Translations under genes and position numbers: made by a program
Source: Beta vulgaris subsp. vulgaris
Taxonomy: Eukaryota; Streptophyta; Magnoliopsida; Caryophyllales; Amaranthaceae
Length of the DNA: 64,000 nt
Assembly (NCBI RefSeq): GCF_026745355.1
Contig: NC_079205.1
Coordinates: forward strand, 51,198,916 to 51,262,915
Reading direction: 5' to 3'
Notes under the pieces: generated by a model
The model's input: the letters and a program-made list of their open reading frames with translations, nothing else
Database searches by the model: none
Told to the model about the DNA's origin: nothing
Part shown: positions 1-11,448 of the stretch, piece after piece
Layout: each line of letters starts with the position of its first letter
How positions within the stretch are numbered: position 1 is the stretch's first letter

Positions 1-1841
1 TAGTCTCCGAAATCTGACCCACTATGAGTTGTGAGTCGGACTTGGCTATGATGATGTTGCCCAGCTAGGATGCATAGCTGTATCCGAGGATAGGGCCTCA
101 TACTCGGCTTCATTGTTAGATCCGAGAAATCGAACTTAACAGCATATTCAATTTTTTCTCCGACCGGGGTTTGATGACCAGCCCTGCTCCACAACCACTC
201 TTTGTGGATGACCCATCAACAAGCAACTCCCACTCCTCTTGCGAACCGACCGGGGGTCGAGTTGCGCATTCAGTGATGAAGTCAGCGAGTGCTTGGGCCT
301 TGATGGCCTTCGGGCTCGAATTCGAGCCCAAATCTGCTAACTGGTCTGCCCAATCGCTCATCCGACTCGAGTGTTTCTATTCTCAATAGCTTCCGGAGCG
401 GTTGTCCGGTTAGGACTTTGATGGGATGTGCTTGGAAATAGGGCTTGAGCTTCCGGCTCGCCATTACAAGGCAAAGACCATTTTCTCAACATCGCTGTAC
501 TTCGCCTCGGCCCCCTATAGGCGTGGCTGATGAAGAAACAGGATGTTGCTTTCCTTCTCGCTCGGCTATTAGGACGCGCTAAGAGCGTAGTCCGAGACAG
601 CCAAGTAGATAAACAGGGGTTCCCCGGCAAGGGGGAGATCAGTTTGGGCAAAGATGCCAAGTGATTCTTGAGGCAGGAAGGCTTGCTCGGCTTCGTCATC
701 CCATGCGAACTCTTTTCGCTTCAGGGCCTTGAAGAACAACAAGCTCTTATCGCCGACCGGGAGAGGAACGACCGAGCGCCGCTAAGCAGCCGGTTAGGCG
801 CTGTACTTCCCGAACGTTCCGAGGGATTTCATTTCTAGACCGCTTTGATTTTGTCCGGGTTGGCTTCTATCCTCTCTCATCACTAGAAATCCGAGGCACT
901 TTCCCCCTTTAACTCCGAAAGCACTTTTTTGGGTTGAGCATCATTCGGTATTTCCTTAGGGTGCTCAGCGTTTCTTTCAGATCTGCAGGGTGATCCGACT
1001 GGGCCTTGCTTTTGACTATCATATCGTCAACGTATACTCAATGTTCCGACCCAATTGGTCGCTGAAGATTTTGTTGACGGTTCGCTGATATGTGCCCCGG
1101 CATTTTTGAGGCCGAACGGCATCATTTGTAGCAGTAGACCCCTGAGGAGTGATGAATGCGTATGAACCCTATCCTTCTCGGCCATGGGAATTTGATGATA
1201 GCCGCATTTGCATCCATGAAGCTGAGAAGGGCGTGCCCTGCCTTGAATCGACCAGCCTATCGATCTTTGGCAGAGGGTGATTGTCTTTTGGGCAGGCTTT
1301 GTTTAAGTCGGTGAAATCGACACACATTCGCCATGCCCCACTCGGCTTTTTGACCAATACCACGTTGGCCAGCCACTCCGAGTATTGACATTCTTCTATG
1401 AAACCCGCTTCGAGCAGCTTCTTGACCTCTGCGGCTGCTGCGGCATTTCTTTCCGGACCTTGGTGTCTGAGCTTTTGCTTGATTGGTCTGAACCCCTCTT
1501 TGATGTTAAGCTCATGACACATGATTTTCGGGTCGAGCCCGGCATTTCTGCGGCCTCATAGGCGAAGACATCTTGGTACTCCGTGAGCACTTGGATGATA
1601 TCTTGCCTTGTTTGGGGTCCATGGCCTTGCCTACCCTGACAGTCCGACCGGGGTCCTGGCCGATCGCGACTTCTTCGTCATCCTCGGCTGGCTGAGGGCG
1701 TTCGTATTGCTTGGGGTTTTCAGTTATGTACACCCCGAGGCTGGTTGAGGGCTGACCCCCTTCGTATTTTCTTTTTTTCGAGTCCTTTTGGACGTCGTTG
1801 TCCGAGTCCTTTTGGACGTCGTTATTTTTGAGGCTATTCAC
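1..1841 (-). pseudogene. Reverse transcriptase and RNase H remnant
   Basis: The minus strand carries the pol linker (1512-1841), then the RT fingers (1169-1522) with VLVKKPSGAWRMCVDFTDLN and DLNKACPKD, the catalytic YVDDM at about 1019-1037, the RNase H connection around 660-760 (SLLFFKALKRKEFAWDD) and an RNase H-like block at 116-361 (VDGSSTKSGCGAG). The RT changes frame near 1170 and again further left. The family copies the RNA genome into DNA. No integrase is seen because the element continues beyond the edge. Confidence 0.85.
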
Positions 1842-2231
1842 ATAGCACTCTCTTGCGCCTGTTGGTCGCCTTGAATTTTTCCTACCTTCCCGTCATCAGT
1901 CTCAAACTGCAAGAGGAGTTGGTAGGTGGAGATGGCGGCCTTGGCTTTGTTTAGCATGGGCCTCCCCATTATTATGTTGTAAGGCAAAGGGATGTCTACC
2001 ACCAAGAAGTCGATCGGTAGGCTTCTCCCCTTACCCTTTTCACCCATCCGAGTGGGTAATTTTATTGATCCGACCGGGGACAGAGTTTCCCCCGAAGCCT
2101 ATGAGCGGCTGAGCCATGGGGTAACATCCCGCTCGGTGTACTTCAACTTTTTGAGGCAGTCGAGGGTGATTATATCAGCGGATGACCCACTATCCACCAA
2201 TACCCTCTTCACCTTTGTATTGCTACCTTGA
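1838..2231 (-). pseudogene. Retroviral-type aspartic protease remnant
   Basis: The active-site motif VKRVLVDSGSSAD is readable at about 2174-2212 on the minus strand. Downstream, 1838-2047 carries VVDIPLPYNIIMGRPML, the conserved ILGRP-like C-terminal flap of Ty3 proteases. The family cleaves the gag-pol polyprotein. A frameshift separates the active site from the C-terminal part. It lies between gag and RT, as expected. Confidence 0.8.
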
Positions 2232-2449
2232 GCTCGATGACTAGGGGGTCGTCGTGCGGAACGTGCAACGTCCGACTGGGTTCCCCGAAGGTCATGACGG
2301 GGCCACTAGCTCGGGGGAGCTGGACATCAAGTACCTGATGTTTGAGGTTTTGGAGGTGAGCCTTGCGTGCTCGGCCGGTTAGGCCTCCCGACGCGAATCC
2401 TCCAGCGATGACACCAATGAATCCTTCCGTGTCCCCGCTGTTCGACTGA

Positions 2450-3830
2450 CCCACCTTTTGCTTCCCCTTTTCTTCGCTCGAGCGCTTTAGGTAGTGGTTG
2501 AGCTTGCCCTGGTCGGCCAAACCGTCCAAGGATTTCTTGAGCTCTCGACAGTCCTTGGTGGTGTGTCCACATTCCTTGTGGTAGTCACACCATAAGCTTT
2601 TATCCCTCCGAGACGATGATGTCCGGATGGGCGTTGGCCTGGGAAGCCAATTTTTGTTCCGGATGTCAAAGTAGATCTCTTCCGGTTTTTATTGAATCGG
2701 GGTCGTTGCCATTATCGGTGAGCCGATCCCCTCGGCCCCCCGTTCTTTGATGTTAGGCTGACCCAGTGACTCCCTTCATCTTTCTCTTCTTGCCACCCTC
2801 ATCCGAGTAACGGCAGATATCCGTTGCCTGGATGAATCTTTGGGCCCGAGCCATGGCTTCCGAGTAAGTTTTACTTCATTCTCGGCCAATGACCATCTGA
2901 GCCGACCCGGTTGGACCCGGACATAGGGCAGCGAAGGCTACGCGTCCTGTAGGTCGGTTATTTTGAGAGATCCTCTTGAACCTCTTTATATAGTCCGACA
3001 AGGATTCATTCTTGTCTTGCTTCACCCCCATGAGATGAAGGCTGGTTTTTCTTTGCCTCTTTCCAGCTACGAACTGGTGGATGAAGAGGTGTTCCAGTAT
3101 GGCGAAGTCAGTGATGACCCCCGCCGGGAGTTCTTGGAACCAATTGAGGGCCAGACCTTTGAGGGTGGTGGGGAAGAAGCGCACCAAGTGGCCTCGCAAC
3201 TTGTCTGACGCTCATTTGAGCCTTGTAACTAGCCATATGATCATCTGGGTCGGTTAGGCCCGCAAATGGCTCGATCAGGGGGTTTTGATTTTCCCGGGGT
3301 TGGGTCCCTAGGATTTCTTGGCTGAAGGGGATCAAGAACTTGAGCCCCCTCCAGTTAGCCTAGGAGCTGAGAATGAGCCGAGTCCCCTTGGCCCTCTCGG
3401 TCATTTGCTTTTCTTGAGGAATCCCGAGCGTCATAGCCTTGGCTGAGGCGCTTCTTGTTGTTAAGGAATTCTCGGGCATCTTGGGGTTTCCGACCCACCC
3501 CCCCTTGGGGATTTAGATATATGGGTTTCTGCATGCAGACGGGCCGACCCCTGTCGCGCTGACTTTTCTCTTTCCCGGTGGCTGGGTCTCTCGCATCGGA
3601 CCGTGGCCGGCTAGGCTGCGGATCCGATTAGAACGAGATGGTCCCTTGGGAGCGCGACGATGTGCGCTCTCTGGGCTCATGCTGATTGAGCGGGACGACT
3701 TGTTGCGGCTGCCTCTGTTGGAGCATGGCCATCATGTCCATCATGCCCTTTTGGAAAGTTTCCTGGAGCTGAGCCGTGATAAGGGCCAGGTCAGACGCAA
3801 AGAGCGGCTGAGGCTCCACATGCTGAATAT
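2450..3830 (-). pseudogene. gag remnant of the Tat-like element
   Basis: Capsid-type gag coding region. An N-terminal Gln/Met-rich stretch lies around 3630-3820 and the conserved gag core around 2876-3335, with motifs LKGLALNWFQELP, FVAGKRQRKT and SLSDYIKRF. It is followed near 2545-2610 by a CCHC-like zinc knuckle (CDYHKECGHTTKDC) that binds the RNA genome. The pieces fall in different frames, so at least two frameshifts are present. It directly precedes the protease, as in other Ty3 elements. Confidence 0.8.
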
Positions 3831-4110
3831 GCTGGGATACCGACCGAGGGTCCAGAGTTTGGACGGTAGGTGACCTCCGAGCCGGTGAGGGGTCGCTCGG
3901 CCTCCCGTTATGTCGCAGGTGAGTGACCTCGCTCCGGCCGAGGATTGGGGTTCCCTATTGTGCGCGGGGAGTGGCCTCTTCTGGCCGACGACTGGTCAGA
4001 GGCTTGCTTGCGCGAGTGTTCTTAGTTGGTGCCATTGTCAATTGGCGTTCTGAGCTGAGTAGCTGAGTGAGTAAATCTGAGTGAGTGGTGGCGAAGTAAC
4101 TTTTTGTACT

Positions 4111-4130
4111 ATCCCCACAGACGGCGCCAA
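4111..4130 (-). other. Primer binding site of the Tat-like element
   Basis: The minus strand reads TTGGCGCCGTCTGTGGGGAT immediately after the LTR. TGGCGCCG-type sites complementary to a tRNA 3' end are usual in plant Ty3 elements of this group. It fixes the orientation as minus. Confidence 0.7.
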
Positions 4131-4132
4131 AC

Positions 4133-4559
4133 TGTTTCTGTCTAGAAATTAAGGGTTCTGATTCCTTTGCTTAGGGAATACCGGGTCAGATTGAATGTCC
4201 TGAGTCCAAAGTCCGTACGCCGGAATCCTGCAAAAGTAATGGTTAGACTGCCCCGGGGGTTGTTCCGGGATCGCCTCTCCGACGCTCAAGTCAGTATCAA
4301 GCTTAGAGAGATAAAGTCTAGAGAGAGATGCTCTGGTTTGTTAGGTAAGAATTCAATACCTTCTCATTGATGAGGGGGTTGAGTATTTATAGTGCTGGGG
4401 ATATCCCAACTGTAGGCCAGCTGGAGGGAACTGACAGCTGGAAAGCACTATCACAGGTGGGTCCCTCTGGAGGTTTAAGGCTTTATTGGGCTTAATTATC
4501 TCTGGCAGGCCTAACCCAGGAAATAAGCCCAAACAGCTAGTAAAAATTTGTAACACCCA
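4133..4559 (-). repeat. 5' LTR of the Tat-like element
   Basis: On the minus strand it starts TGGGTGTTACA and ends in CA directly before the primer binding site, about 427 bp. It contains a TATAAATA box. The end at 4559 is inferred from the TG/CA rule because no second LTR is available for comparison. Confidence 0.7.
4384..4391 (-). promoter_or_regulatory. LTR TATA box
   Basis: TATAAATA on the minus strand inside the LTR, about 170 bp from its 5' end, the expected place for the U3 core promoter. Confidence 0.6.
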
Positions 4560-5432
4560 GGATCAAGGTTACAGTAAGATTCAATGGGTATAGTGTCTTA
4601 GCTTGTATTTTAATTTTCAATTAATAATATTGTTTGAATCATTGTAAAAAAAAAAAACACATCTCATGCATTTCACCATGTTGACAAATCCCTTTCTCAA
4701 CTCCTTGCTTGTCATAGCGATATAACATGCTATAGGAAGCTTCATTCAACTTAATCATAGGCCTTGCTGATATCAAGTTTTATTGACGTATATCTCCTCC
4801 TCTATTCTTTCTAAAAAGTGGATTATTTCCTGAGCTACCAAGACATTATCTAGTAATACACCTTATTTTCTCCCAAAAGTATTGCGAGGAAATAAAATTT
4901 CTTATGTTGCCCTACTTTCAGATGTCATTCTTTGGGTACCGTCTACGTAAGATGCTACCGCACATTTCAATTTTTTTGAAAGTCGTAGAGATAATCGAAA
5001 CTCACGAGCTGTTCGTAATCCTTTTTTGTGAGAACAAAAATATGGAAACCAGATACTATAAAGTCTGTTTGTTATCGTTTTTTATTCCACATTTTTTTTT
5101 GGAAACTAACGCCAAAAAATGTGTCGTTCAGGATTATTGACAATATTTAGTTTCTAGAGTTATGAATGTAAAAATTATATAATTTACTGTAAGAGGTATA
5201 ATGTACTTAAAATTATTCACACTTATAAAACATATAAAATTTTTGAAAATTATGACAAAAAATTGAAAACTATTCTTTGTTGTTTGTCATATTTTTGTTT
5301 TGGTTTCAAAAACAAAGAAAAAAAGGATATTAGAAAAAAAAAACTATAATAAACGGTAGTTTCCAGTATTCTATTGTTAGTTTCAAAATTGACATGTTTA
5401 GTATAAGTATCACTAATATTAACCTTCACTTA
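4560..5432. other. AT-rich intergenic stretch
   Basis: AT-rich DNA with homopolymer runs. The short open frames here have no recognisable motifs. I see no gene, RNA or element end. Confidence 0.5.
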
Positions 5433-6410
5433 GGCCCTGTTTGGCACTAGCGTTTGAGTTAGCGGTTAGCGGTTTGACAAGATTAAAACATTACTTAAGA
5501 AAATTATGAGTGCTTGGTAAGGTAGTGGATGTAGTAGTAGCGGGTAGCAGTTGGAGTAGATTATGAGTAGTGGTTGTGGAACGTTACTACGTATACAAGT
5601 AACGTTTGAGATTTAGAGGTCTCGATCTAGCAAATAAACACTATATAATATAAGGTAGAATTATTAATCAATGTTTTTTATTTCTTTTTACTTTTATTGT
5701 CTATTAATTGTTTTCTTTTATGGCAATTCAGTATTTATTTTACAATAGCAGAAATGTAATTTAAATATTTATTTTAAAGATAAGATACTTTACAAGTATT
5801 TTAGTAAAATTGGTAATATAAATTTTTCGAGAGTGCAATATTTTCTTAGATTTATACATTTTTTTAGCAGCTAAAAAGTCGTATACTCTTTTTTGTGTAA
5901 CTTTTTTGAAAAAATAAATCTTGAATTTAACTATTGAACGAACATATGAAGAGCATGTTTGGCAAAACTAACGGTTTTAGTAGTTGTTAGCGGTTGTAGT
6001 AGCGGTAGCTGTTGGGGGTAGCTGTTAGCTGTCTACTAGTAGCTGTCAGCGGTCAGCGATTAAATTAGTTGTTTAATTAGAAGTGTTTGGCAAAAGTAGC
6101 TGTTGGAATTGTAAAAGACAATAAATGACATTTATTCTAATATGAAATGAACTAAAACAATTTCATATGTTTGTTCAATAGTTATATTCAATATTTATTT
6201 TTTCAAAGAAGTTACACAAAAAAGAGTATACGACTTCTTAGCTGCTCAAAGAAATGTATAAATCTAAGAAAATATTCAACCCTCAAAAATTTTATATTAC
6301 CAGTTTTAAATAAAATACTTGTAAAATATATTATCTTTAAAATAAATATTTAAATTACATCTCTGTTATTGCAAAACAAACATTGAATTGCCATAAAATA
6401 AAACAACTAA

Positions 6411-6769
6411 CTAGTATTTAGGCCCGGGCGATGTCCCGGATTTTCTCTTTGCTACAATTTATTATTAGTAGTTAAATAAGTATTGTCATACTTATTTTAA
6501 AAAGTCATCTTACTCATTATATGTATTTCAAACATTTTTCATTCATATGTCATCATTAATTTTGATTACAAAATCAATAATGGTATGGTGGAGTAATGGT
6601 TAGATTTCTTACTTTCATACTTGAGGTTGTGGGTTCGAATCTTTACGTAACAATTCTTTTTTTTGTTTACTATATGAGAAAGACGTGGATAGAATGTTAT
6701 TAAATGAGGGAGGGTGACACGTGGCACATGTACGTTCTTACGAAACGCCTTTTAATATATTAGTATAGA
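6411..6769 (-). mobile_element. Non-autonomous Helitron (359 bp)
   Basis: On the minus strand it starts TCTATACTAATATATTAAAA after a host A and ends CTAG before a host T, the Helitron A/T insertion rule. About 11 nt before the end is the hairpin CCGGG-ACATCG-CCCGG, the usual 3' termination signal. It has no coding capacity. It sits in the right arm of the foldback element, and the homologous left arm lacks it, giving an empty-site comparison. It contains a tRNA-like stretch (6586-6642). It is related to the 3' part of the element ending at 8224. Confidence 0.85.
6586..6642 (+). other. tRNA-like Pol III promoter (A and B box) in Helitron
   Basis: TGGTGGAGTAATGGT (6586-6600) resembles an A box, and GGTTCGAATCT (6632-6642) is a near-perfect B box, with tRNA-like spacing. 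There is no acceptor stem or proper anticodon arm, so this is not a tRNA gene. The same pair is conserved in the related Helitron at about 7998-8056 in the matching orientation relative to the element. Confidence 0.45.
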
Positions 6770-7031
6770 TAAATAGTAAAAGAAAAAAATAAAAAACATT
6801 GGTTAATAATTCTACCTTATGCTATTATATAGTGTTTATTTGCTAGACCATTACCTCTAAATCTCAAACGTTACTTGTAGCAACGTTCCACAACCGCTAC
6901 TCATAATCTACTCCAACTGCTACCCGCTACTACAACCACTACCTTACCAAACACTCATAATTTTCTTAAGTAGCGTTTCAATCTTGTCCAACCGCTAACT
7001 GCTACCTCAAACGCTAGTGCCAAACAGGTCC

Positions 7032-7434
7032 GAAATTGTTGTACTTCCTCCTTTTCAATTTAGTTGTGACACTTTTTATTTTAGGAAGTTTTAATTTAAT
7101 TGTGACACTTTCATTTTGAGTAATAACTTCTCTCTATCTCTTTCCTATCACATGAGATCCTTTGAAAGAAAAATGCATGCTCCTTACCTTTCTAATCTTC
7201 GTGGTGAATATCATTTTTTCCTCTAAAAGAACTTAATGAGTAAATGGTATCATAATTCACAACCCAATTTTGATGCGAACAAAATTTGGTTTATAAAACC
7301 GAAACCATTTGATCCTTAAATCTTAGTCGTTGAGATGACAACATAAGACTTACTTTTATTTTTACAGTATTATTTTAGTGCAAACAAAAATGTACTTAGA
7401 GGTGAGGGTGACTGATTCAAAGTACACATATCTA
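7032..7434. other. Intergenic, one Stowaway-like end
   Basis: TACTTCCTCC at about 7045 followed by an AT- and CT-rich stretch looks like one terminus of a Stowaway-type MITE. I found no matching inverted end. No gene is seen. Confidence 0.35.
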
Positions 7435-8224
7435 TCTATACAAATATATTAAAAGGCGTGCGTAACAACGTCGATGCGTCACGTGACATCCTCCTCCTGC
7501 CACCAGAATTTTGCCATGTGTCTGTTAACCAACAAAGTCAAGTGGTCATTATTTAAAAAACAAATATGCTAAAGCCTAGGCTCAAACCCCTGACCTTATG
7601 TAAGGGTTTTCATAGAATCACCATCTGATCTAACATCTCTTAGTGATCCATGTTTCCACAAAATTACAAATATGTGTTGTAATTAGTTTATGTTATTAAA
7701 CATATCCCTTGCATCCTTAAAAATAAATAATTTTACATGTTCATTAAAATTAATTATGTATGCATGATACCATTTGAAGAGCAGTATTGACCACTACAGA
7801 TTACCCTTATATATACCGTAATACTATAAACAAAATTTGATCATAAGTCTGTATTAAATATGGGTCTAGGCCGCATCCACGTCTAATATATTGAGAAGCA
7901 TTCCTTAGAACGTATATGTGCCATGTGTCACCATCCCTTATTGAGTAATATTCTATCCACATCTTTCTCATATAGTAAAAAAAAAAACATACGTGAACAT
8001 TCGAACCCACAACCTCAAGTATGAAAGAAAGAGATACAACCATCACTCCACTATACTATTATTGCTTATTTAATCAATATTAATGATGATGTATGAAAAT
8101 AGAACCTTCGAAATCCATATAATGAATAACATAGCTTTTTAAATGAGTATGAGATGACTTATTTAACTACTGCTAAATTGTAGCACGGAAAAACCCTGGG
8201 ACATCGTCCGGGCCTAAACACTAG
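7435..8224 (+). mobile_element. Non-autonomous Helitron, possibly composite (790 bp)
   Basis: Starts TCTATACAAATATATTAAAA after a host A (7434). Ends with the hairpin CTGGG-ACATCGT-CCGGG and CTAG (8221-8224) before a host T. The 3' 345 bp (7882-8224) is homologous to the whole Helitron at 6411-6769, including a second 5'-like start TCTAATATATTGAGAAGC at 7882. It is therefore either one element with two 5' ends or a small Helitron behind a 5' remnant of another. It has no coding capacity. Confidence 0.75.
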
Positions 8225-8382
8225 TGGAAGTCTAAAAGGGATACTCGAGATCCACTACGACTACTCATTTACTCAATGGGATGGTGGTGAGTGGTGACAA
8301 TTGAAAAAAAAAAAAAGTGTAGGAATTCATTTGAGAGTTCGTCTGTTAGACTTTTAGTTATATTCTCCACTAATGTATACTC

Positions 8383-8545
8383 CGAAAATTTTCCTTCACC
8401 TTTCTCATTCACAATTGTTACAAGATATATATATATAAAGCTAGGTCATAAAATAGGAAACAGATAACAATTTTTCTAACTAACCTAATTACAAGAGATA
8501 ATCAAGGATTACAATATCCTTGACTTATAAAATTATACACTATCA
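8383..8545 (-). repeat. 3' LTR of Ale-like copia
   Basis: Matches 9800-9947 with several substitutions and a TA-repeat expansion. The minus strand begins TGATAGTGTATAATTTTAT. The polypurine-like stretch GCGGGATG lies directly before it. The left limit is uncertain by a few bases. Confidence 0.7.
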
Positions 8546-8720
8546 CATCCCGCAGTTGAAGCTGGGAGGTTCTCGATCACTGAGACTGTCAAGAAAAATT
8601 TCAAAAAGGATCAAAGGAAGACCTTTTGTAAATATATCAACAAGCTGTTGACGATATGGAACATGTAGTACACGTACCTGGCCACGGGCTAGCTTTTCAC
8701 GGACAAAATGAATATCAAGC

Positions 8721-9787
8721 TCAATATGCTAATGATGTACAGGATTGCCAGATAGATATTACACTAACATTGTCACAATAAAACAAAGTAGCTTCCTGAA
8801 TAGGATAATGAAGCTTTAGAAGAAGACTATTTAACCAACACGGTTCATAGACATCATTAACCACACCACGATACTCAGCTTCAGCACTAGAACGAGACAA
8901 GGTGGCTTGGCGTTTTGCGGACCAAGAAACCAAGTTGTCACCAATAAAGACACAATAGTCGGAAGTAGAGTGACGAGTATGAGGACAACCACCCCAATTT
9001 GCATCTGTATAAGAAACAAGAGTGAAAGTCAAAGAGGGATACTAGTGCAAGCCATGATTAATGGTACCCTGAATATAACGCACAATGCGCTTGAAAGCAT
9101 ACATATGCTCATTACGCGAATCATGCATGAATAAACAGAACTGCTGCAGTGCATAAGAAATATCAGGTCGATCTGGTGAAGGTAAGATACTTAAGTGCCC
9201 CTGCAAGATTACGATAATGAGATGGATCCTTATACAGTGTGCTAGCATGAGCACTCATCTTGGGCTTTGTATCCACTAGAGGAGGGGAGGGTTTACAAGA
9301 AGACATGTCAGCAAGCTCAATAATCTCAAGAGCATACTTATACTGACATAAGAATAAACCACCTCCATGACGAGCTACGACAATTCCCAAAAAATAACTC
9401 AATGGCCCAAGGTCTTTCATAGAAAATTCCGAACTAAGTCGGGCCATGATAGGCTTTAGTAAAGCATCAGATGGAGCACTGAGAATGATATCATCAACAT
9501 ATAACAAAAGATAGACCATATCAGAACCATGCCGATAGATAAACAAAGTGTGATCAAACTTACTATGAGTAGACCCAAGTGTGGAAACAAAATCGACAAA
9601 GTGCATAGACCATGCCTGGGGGTTCTTGCTTAAGACCATATAAGGATTTCTTCAAGAGACAAATATGCTTAGGTTGATCAGGATCCCGAAAATTCATAGG
9701 TTGATGCATATTAGCAGTCTCTTTGAGATCACCATATGCGTTTTTCACATCAAGTTGGTGAATAGACCAAGAATTGGACAAGGCCAA
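8721..9787 (-). pseudogene. Copia reverse transcriptase/RNase H remnant
   Basis: The minus strand carries LDVKNAYGDLKE (9563-9787, the RT block that reads LDVKNAFL in active copies), LLLYVDDIIL with catalytic YVDD (about 9482-9510), KDLGPLSYFLGI, then RNase H (8721-9032) with SYTDANWGGCP, SAEAEYR and FYCDN. These domains normally synthesise element DNA and remove template RNA. Three segments lie in different frames and there is no upstream polyprotein, so it cannot make an active enzyme. Confidence 0.85.
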
Positions 9788-9799
9788 GCTCTGATATTA

Positions 9800-9947
9800 T
9801 GAATGTTATTCTTAACCTTTCTCATTCACAATTGTTACAAGACATACAAGGCTGTGCTACAAAGTAGGAAACAAATAACAACTTCCCTAACTAACCTAAT
9901 TACAAGAGATAATCAATGATTACAATATCCTTGACTTATGTACATCA
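9800..9947 (-). repeat. 5' LTR of Ale-like copia
   Basis: 148 bp. The minus strand begins TGATGTACATAAGTCAAGG and ends ATTCA next to the primer binding site. Direct repeat of the LTR at 8383-8545. Confidence 0.75.
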
Positions 9948-9957
9948 AAGAATATTA

Positions 9958-10479
9958 TCTCTATTATATAAGCCAAGAGAGGAGGTGTGGTGTCCTCTTT
10001 TGAAGTGACTAAAATACCCTTAATGATCTAATTAATGGAAAGAAAAAAATTACAAAAACAAATCATTTAAAAATTCTCATTCCAACTTGCCATTTAAAAC
10101 AAGTTTAAAATGGTATATGCATCAAATACTTCAATCAAAAATTAAATGGACAAAATATTTATACCTTATAAAAAAAGATGGCATACATAACGTGCACATG
10201 AAAAGTCTGAACATTCACTACCTTTGATATTCTTTAATTCAGTTAAACCAACTCATTATTTTTGTTTTTTATGTTCAATATTCATTCACAAAAAATTAAT
10301 GTTAACAATCACTCACAACCTTTTTATTTTTTTTACATTAGCGAATTAATATATCTAAATTCATCTAACTGTTGAATTTTTCACATTTAAGTTTAATCAT
10401 AAATAAAGTACGAATGGAGTATCTAATAGAATAACAAATTTTGACATTAACGCACGCATCGCGTGCATATGAAGGCTAG
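9958..10479 (+). mobile_element. Non-autonomous Helitron (522 bp)
   Basis: Starts TCTCTATTATATAAGCC after a host A and ends with the perfect hairpin GCACGC-ATC-GCGTGC, ten bases, then CTAG (10476-10479) before a host T. It has no coding capacity. Both ends match the Helitron at 53798-54550, which lies in the opposite orientation, so the two are members of one family. It begins only 10 bp after the copia LTR. Confidence 0.85.
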
Positions 10480-11076
10480 TACGGTAATATTCTATCATCC
10501 TCAAATATTAGATGATCAATGATCAATAATACTTCTATATGCTTATTTTATGCAAAAGTTTCCCTTCACTACATAAGTAAATGAGCATAACTTTGTTAAT
10601 ATTGATAAAAAAAATAACAAAGTAATATACAACTACTTAATATAAATATAATTTTATCAGAAAATACCTTACTAGCTAAAATATTTGTAGGAAAAAGCAT
10701 TATATAATATTTTCGAAACCGACTTTTTTTTTTCCCTTTTTAATCAAAATACCTACCTTAGCATCTGTTTCTACCCTAGTTATATGTTCCTTTACATAAT
10801 CTTTTTGGCCAAAGTCTGACATGCAAAGTGAGAGGGAAAACTGAAAGATCAATGAATTAAAGTTTGACTTCTTTTTTTTTGCCAATGTGTACTAAAAGAA
10901 TGTTATATACTCCCCTCGTTTGTTTAATTATTTCATTTTTCTGAGATAGTTGTATCTTTTTAATTGCTACATTATTTAAATTTTCTTATTTGAAGTATTT
11001 GACTCATCAAAAAGTATTTTTTGTTTCATTTTTTCCTCAAAAAAAGTACTTATTTCACCTTCCCCCTTATCTTATA
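10480..11076. other. AT-rich intergenic stretch
   Basis: No gene or element end recognised. The open frame at 10700-10885 is Lys/Phe-rich and without motifs. Confidence 0.5.
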
Positions 11077-11406
11077 CTTCCTCCGTTTTTTACATGACAT
11101 GTTTTGACTTTTGACATTATTAACGTGTGTAACTTTGAGTATTTTTGTGATTTATACTTAAGGAAAAATATAGTCATGTGAGATCTTGTTAGATTCGTCT
11201 AAATGTATATTTTCATAATATTAATTTTTTAAATTTTTTTCTTATTAATAATTAGAGATATAAAAGTTTAAATTAGTTCATTGGCATGTGTGTCCAAGGA
11301 AAACGAATTAAATGGGTAAAATAAAAGTACCCTTCAAAAAGTTTAATAGTAGAATTGCCTAAAATATTATCTAAAATACAATGTAACTTTAAAAAAAGGG
11401 ACAGAG
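11077..11406. mobile_element. Stowaway-like MITE
   Basis: Flanked by TA on both sides. Left end CTTCCTCCGTTTTTT, right end AAAAAAAGGGACAGAG, an imperfect inverted pair of the Stowaway (Tc1/mariner) type. The interior shares words such as ATATAGTCATGTG and GATCTTGTTAGATTC with the MITE at 61045-61302, indicating the same family. Confidence 0.6.
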
Positions 11407-11448
11407 TATGGCGTTGACTCAAAAACCATTCTAGTGGAGGGAGAGCCA

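Larger units (their letters stand above)
1..4559 (-). mobile_element. Ty3/gypsy retrotransposon, Tat group, 5' part
   Basis: Decayed LTR retrotransposon read on the minus strand: 5' LTR at 4133-4559, primer binding site, then gag, aspartic protease, reverse transcriptase, RNase H and a second RNase H-like domain running off the left edge. The RT motif DLNKACPKDNHPLPKIDRL and the zinc-knuckle region CDYHKECGHTTKDC are typical of plant Ty3 elements of the Tat group, and an extra RNase H-like block (LLVDGSSTKSGCGAGLVI) fits the same group. The reading frame is broken by many frameshifts and stops, so it is non-functional. The 3' LTR lies outside the window, so neither the target duplication nor the age can be judged. 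Confidence 0.9.
5433..7031. mobile_element. Foldback TIR element, arms about 510 bp
   Basis: Left end GGCCCTGTTTGGCACTAGC (5433) is matched by its inverse at the right end (to 7031). The inverted similarity continues inwards: 5433-5945 pairs with 6150-6410 plus 6770-7031. The central loop (about 5948-6110) holds tracts rich in GTAGCGGTTAG and the word TGTTTGGCA in both orientations. There is no transposase. The termini resemble Tourist or hAT ends, but flanking bases do not give a clear target duplication, so the superfamily is open. The right arm is split by the Helitron at 6411-6769. Confidence 0.75.
8383..9947 (-). mobile_element. Ty1/copia element, Ale-like, internally deleted
   Basis: Two short direct repeats flank reverse transcriptase and RNase H sequences: the 3' LTR at about 8383-8545 and the 5' LTR at 9800-9947 (minus orientation). 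The primer binding site at 9783-9799 matches the initiator-tRNA site TGGTATCAGAGC with changes. From there the sequence enters the RT region directly, so gag, protease and integrase are deleted. Short LTRs of about 150 bp and the RNase H motif WSAKRQATLSRSSAEAEYR fit the Ale group. The reading frame is broken. The LTRs differ visibly, so the insertion is old. Confidence 0.85.
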
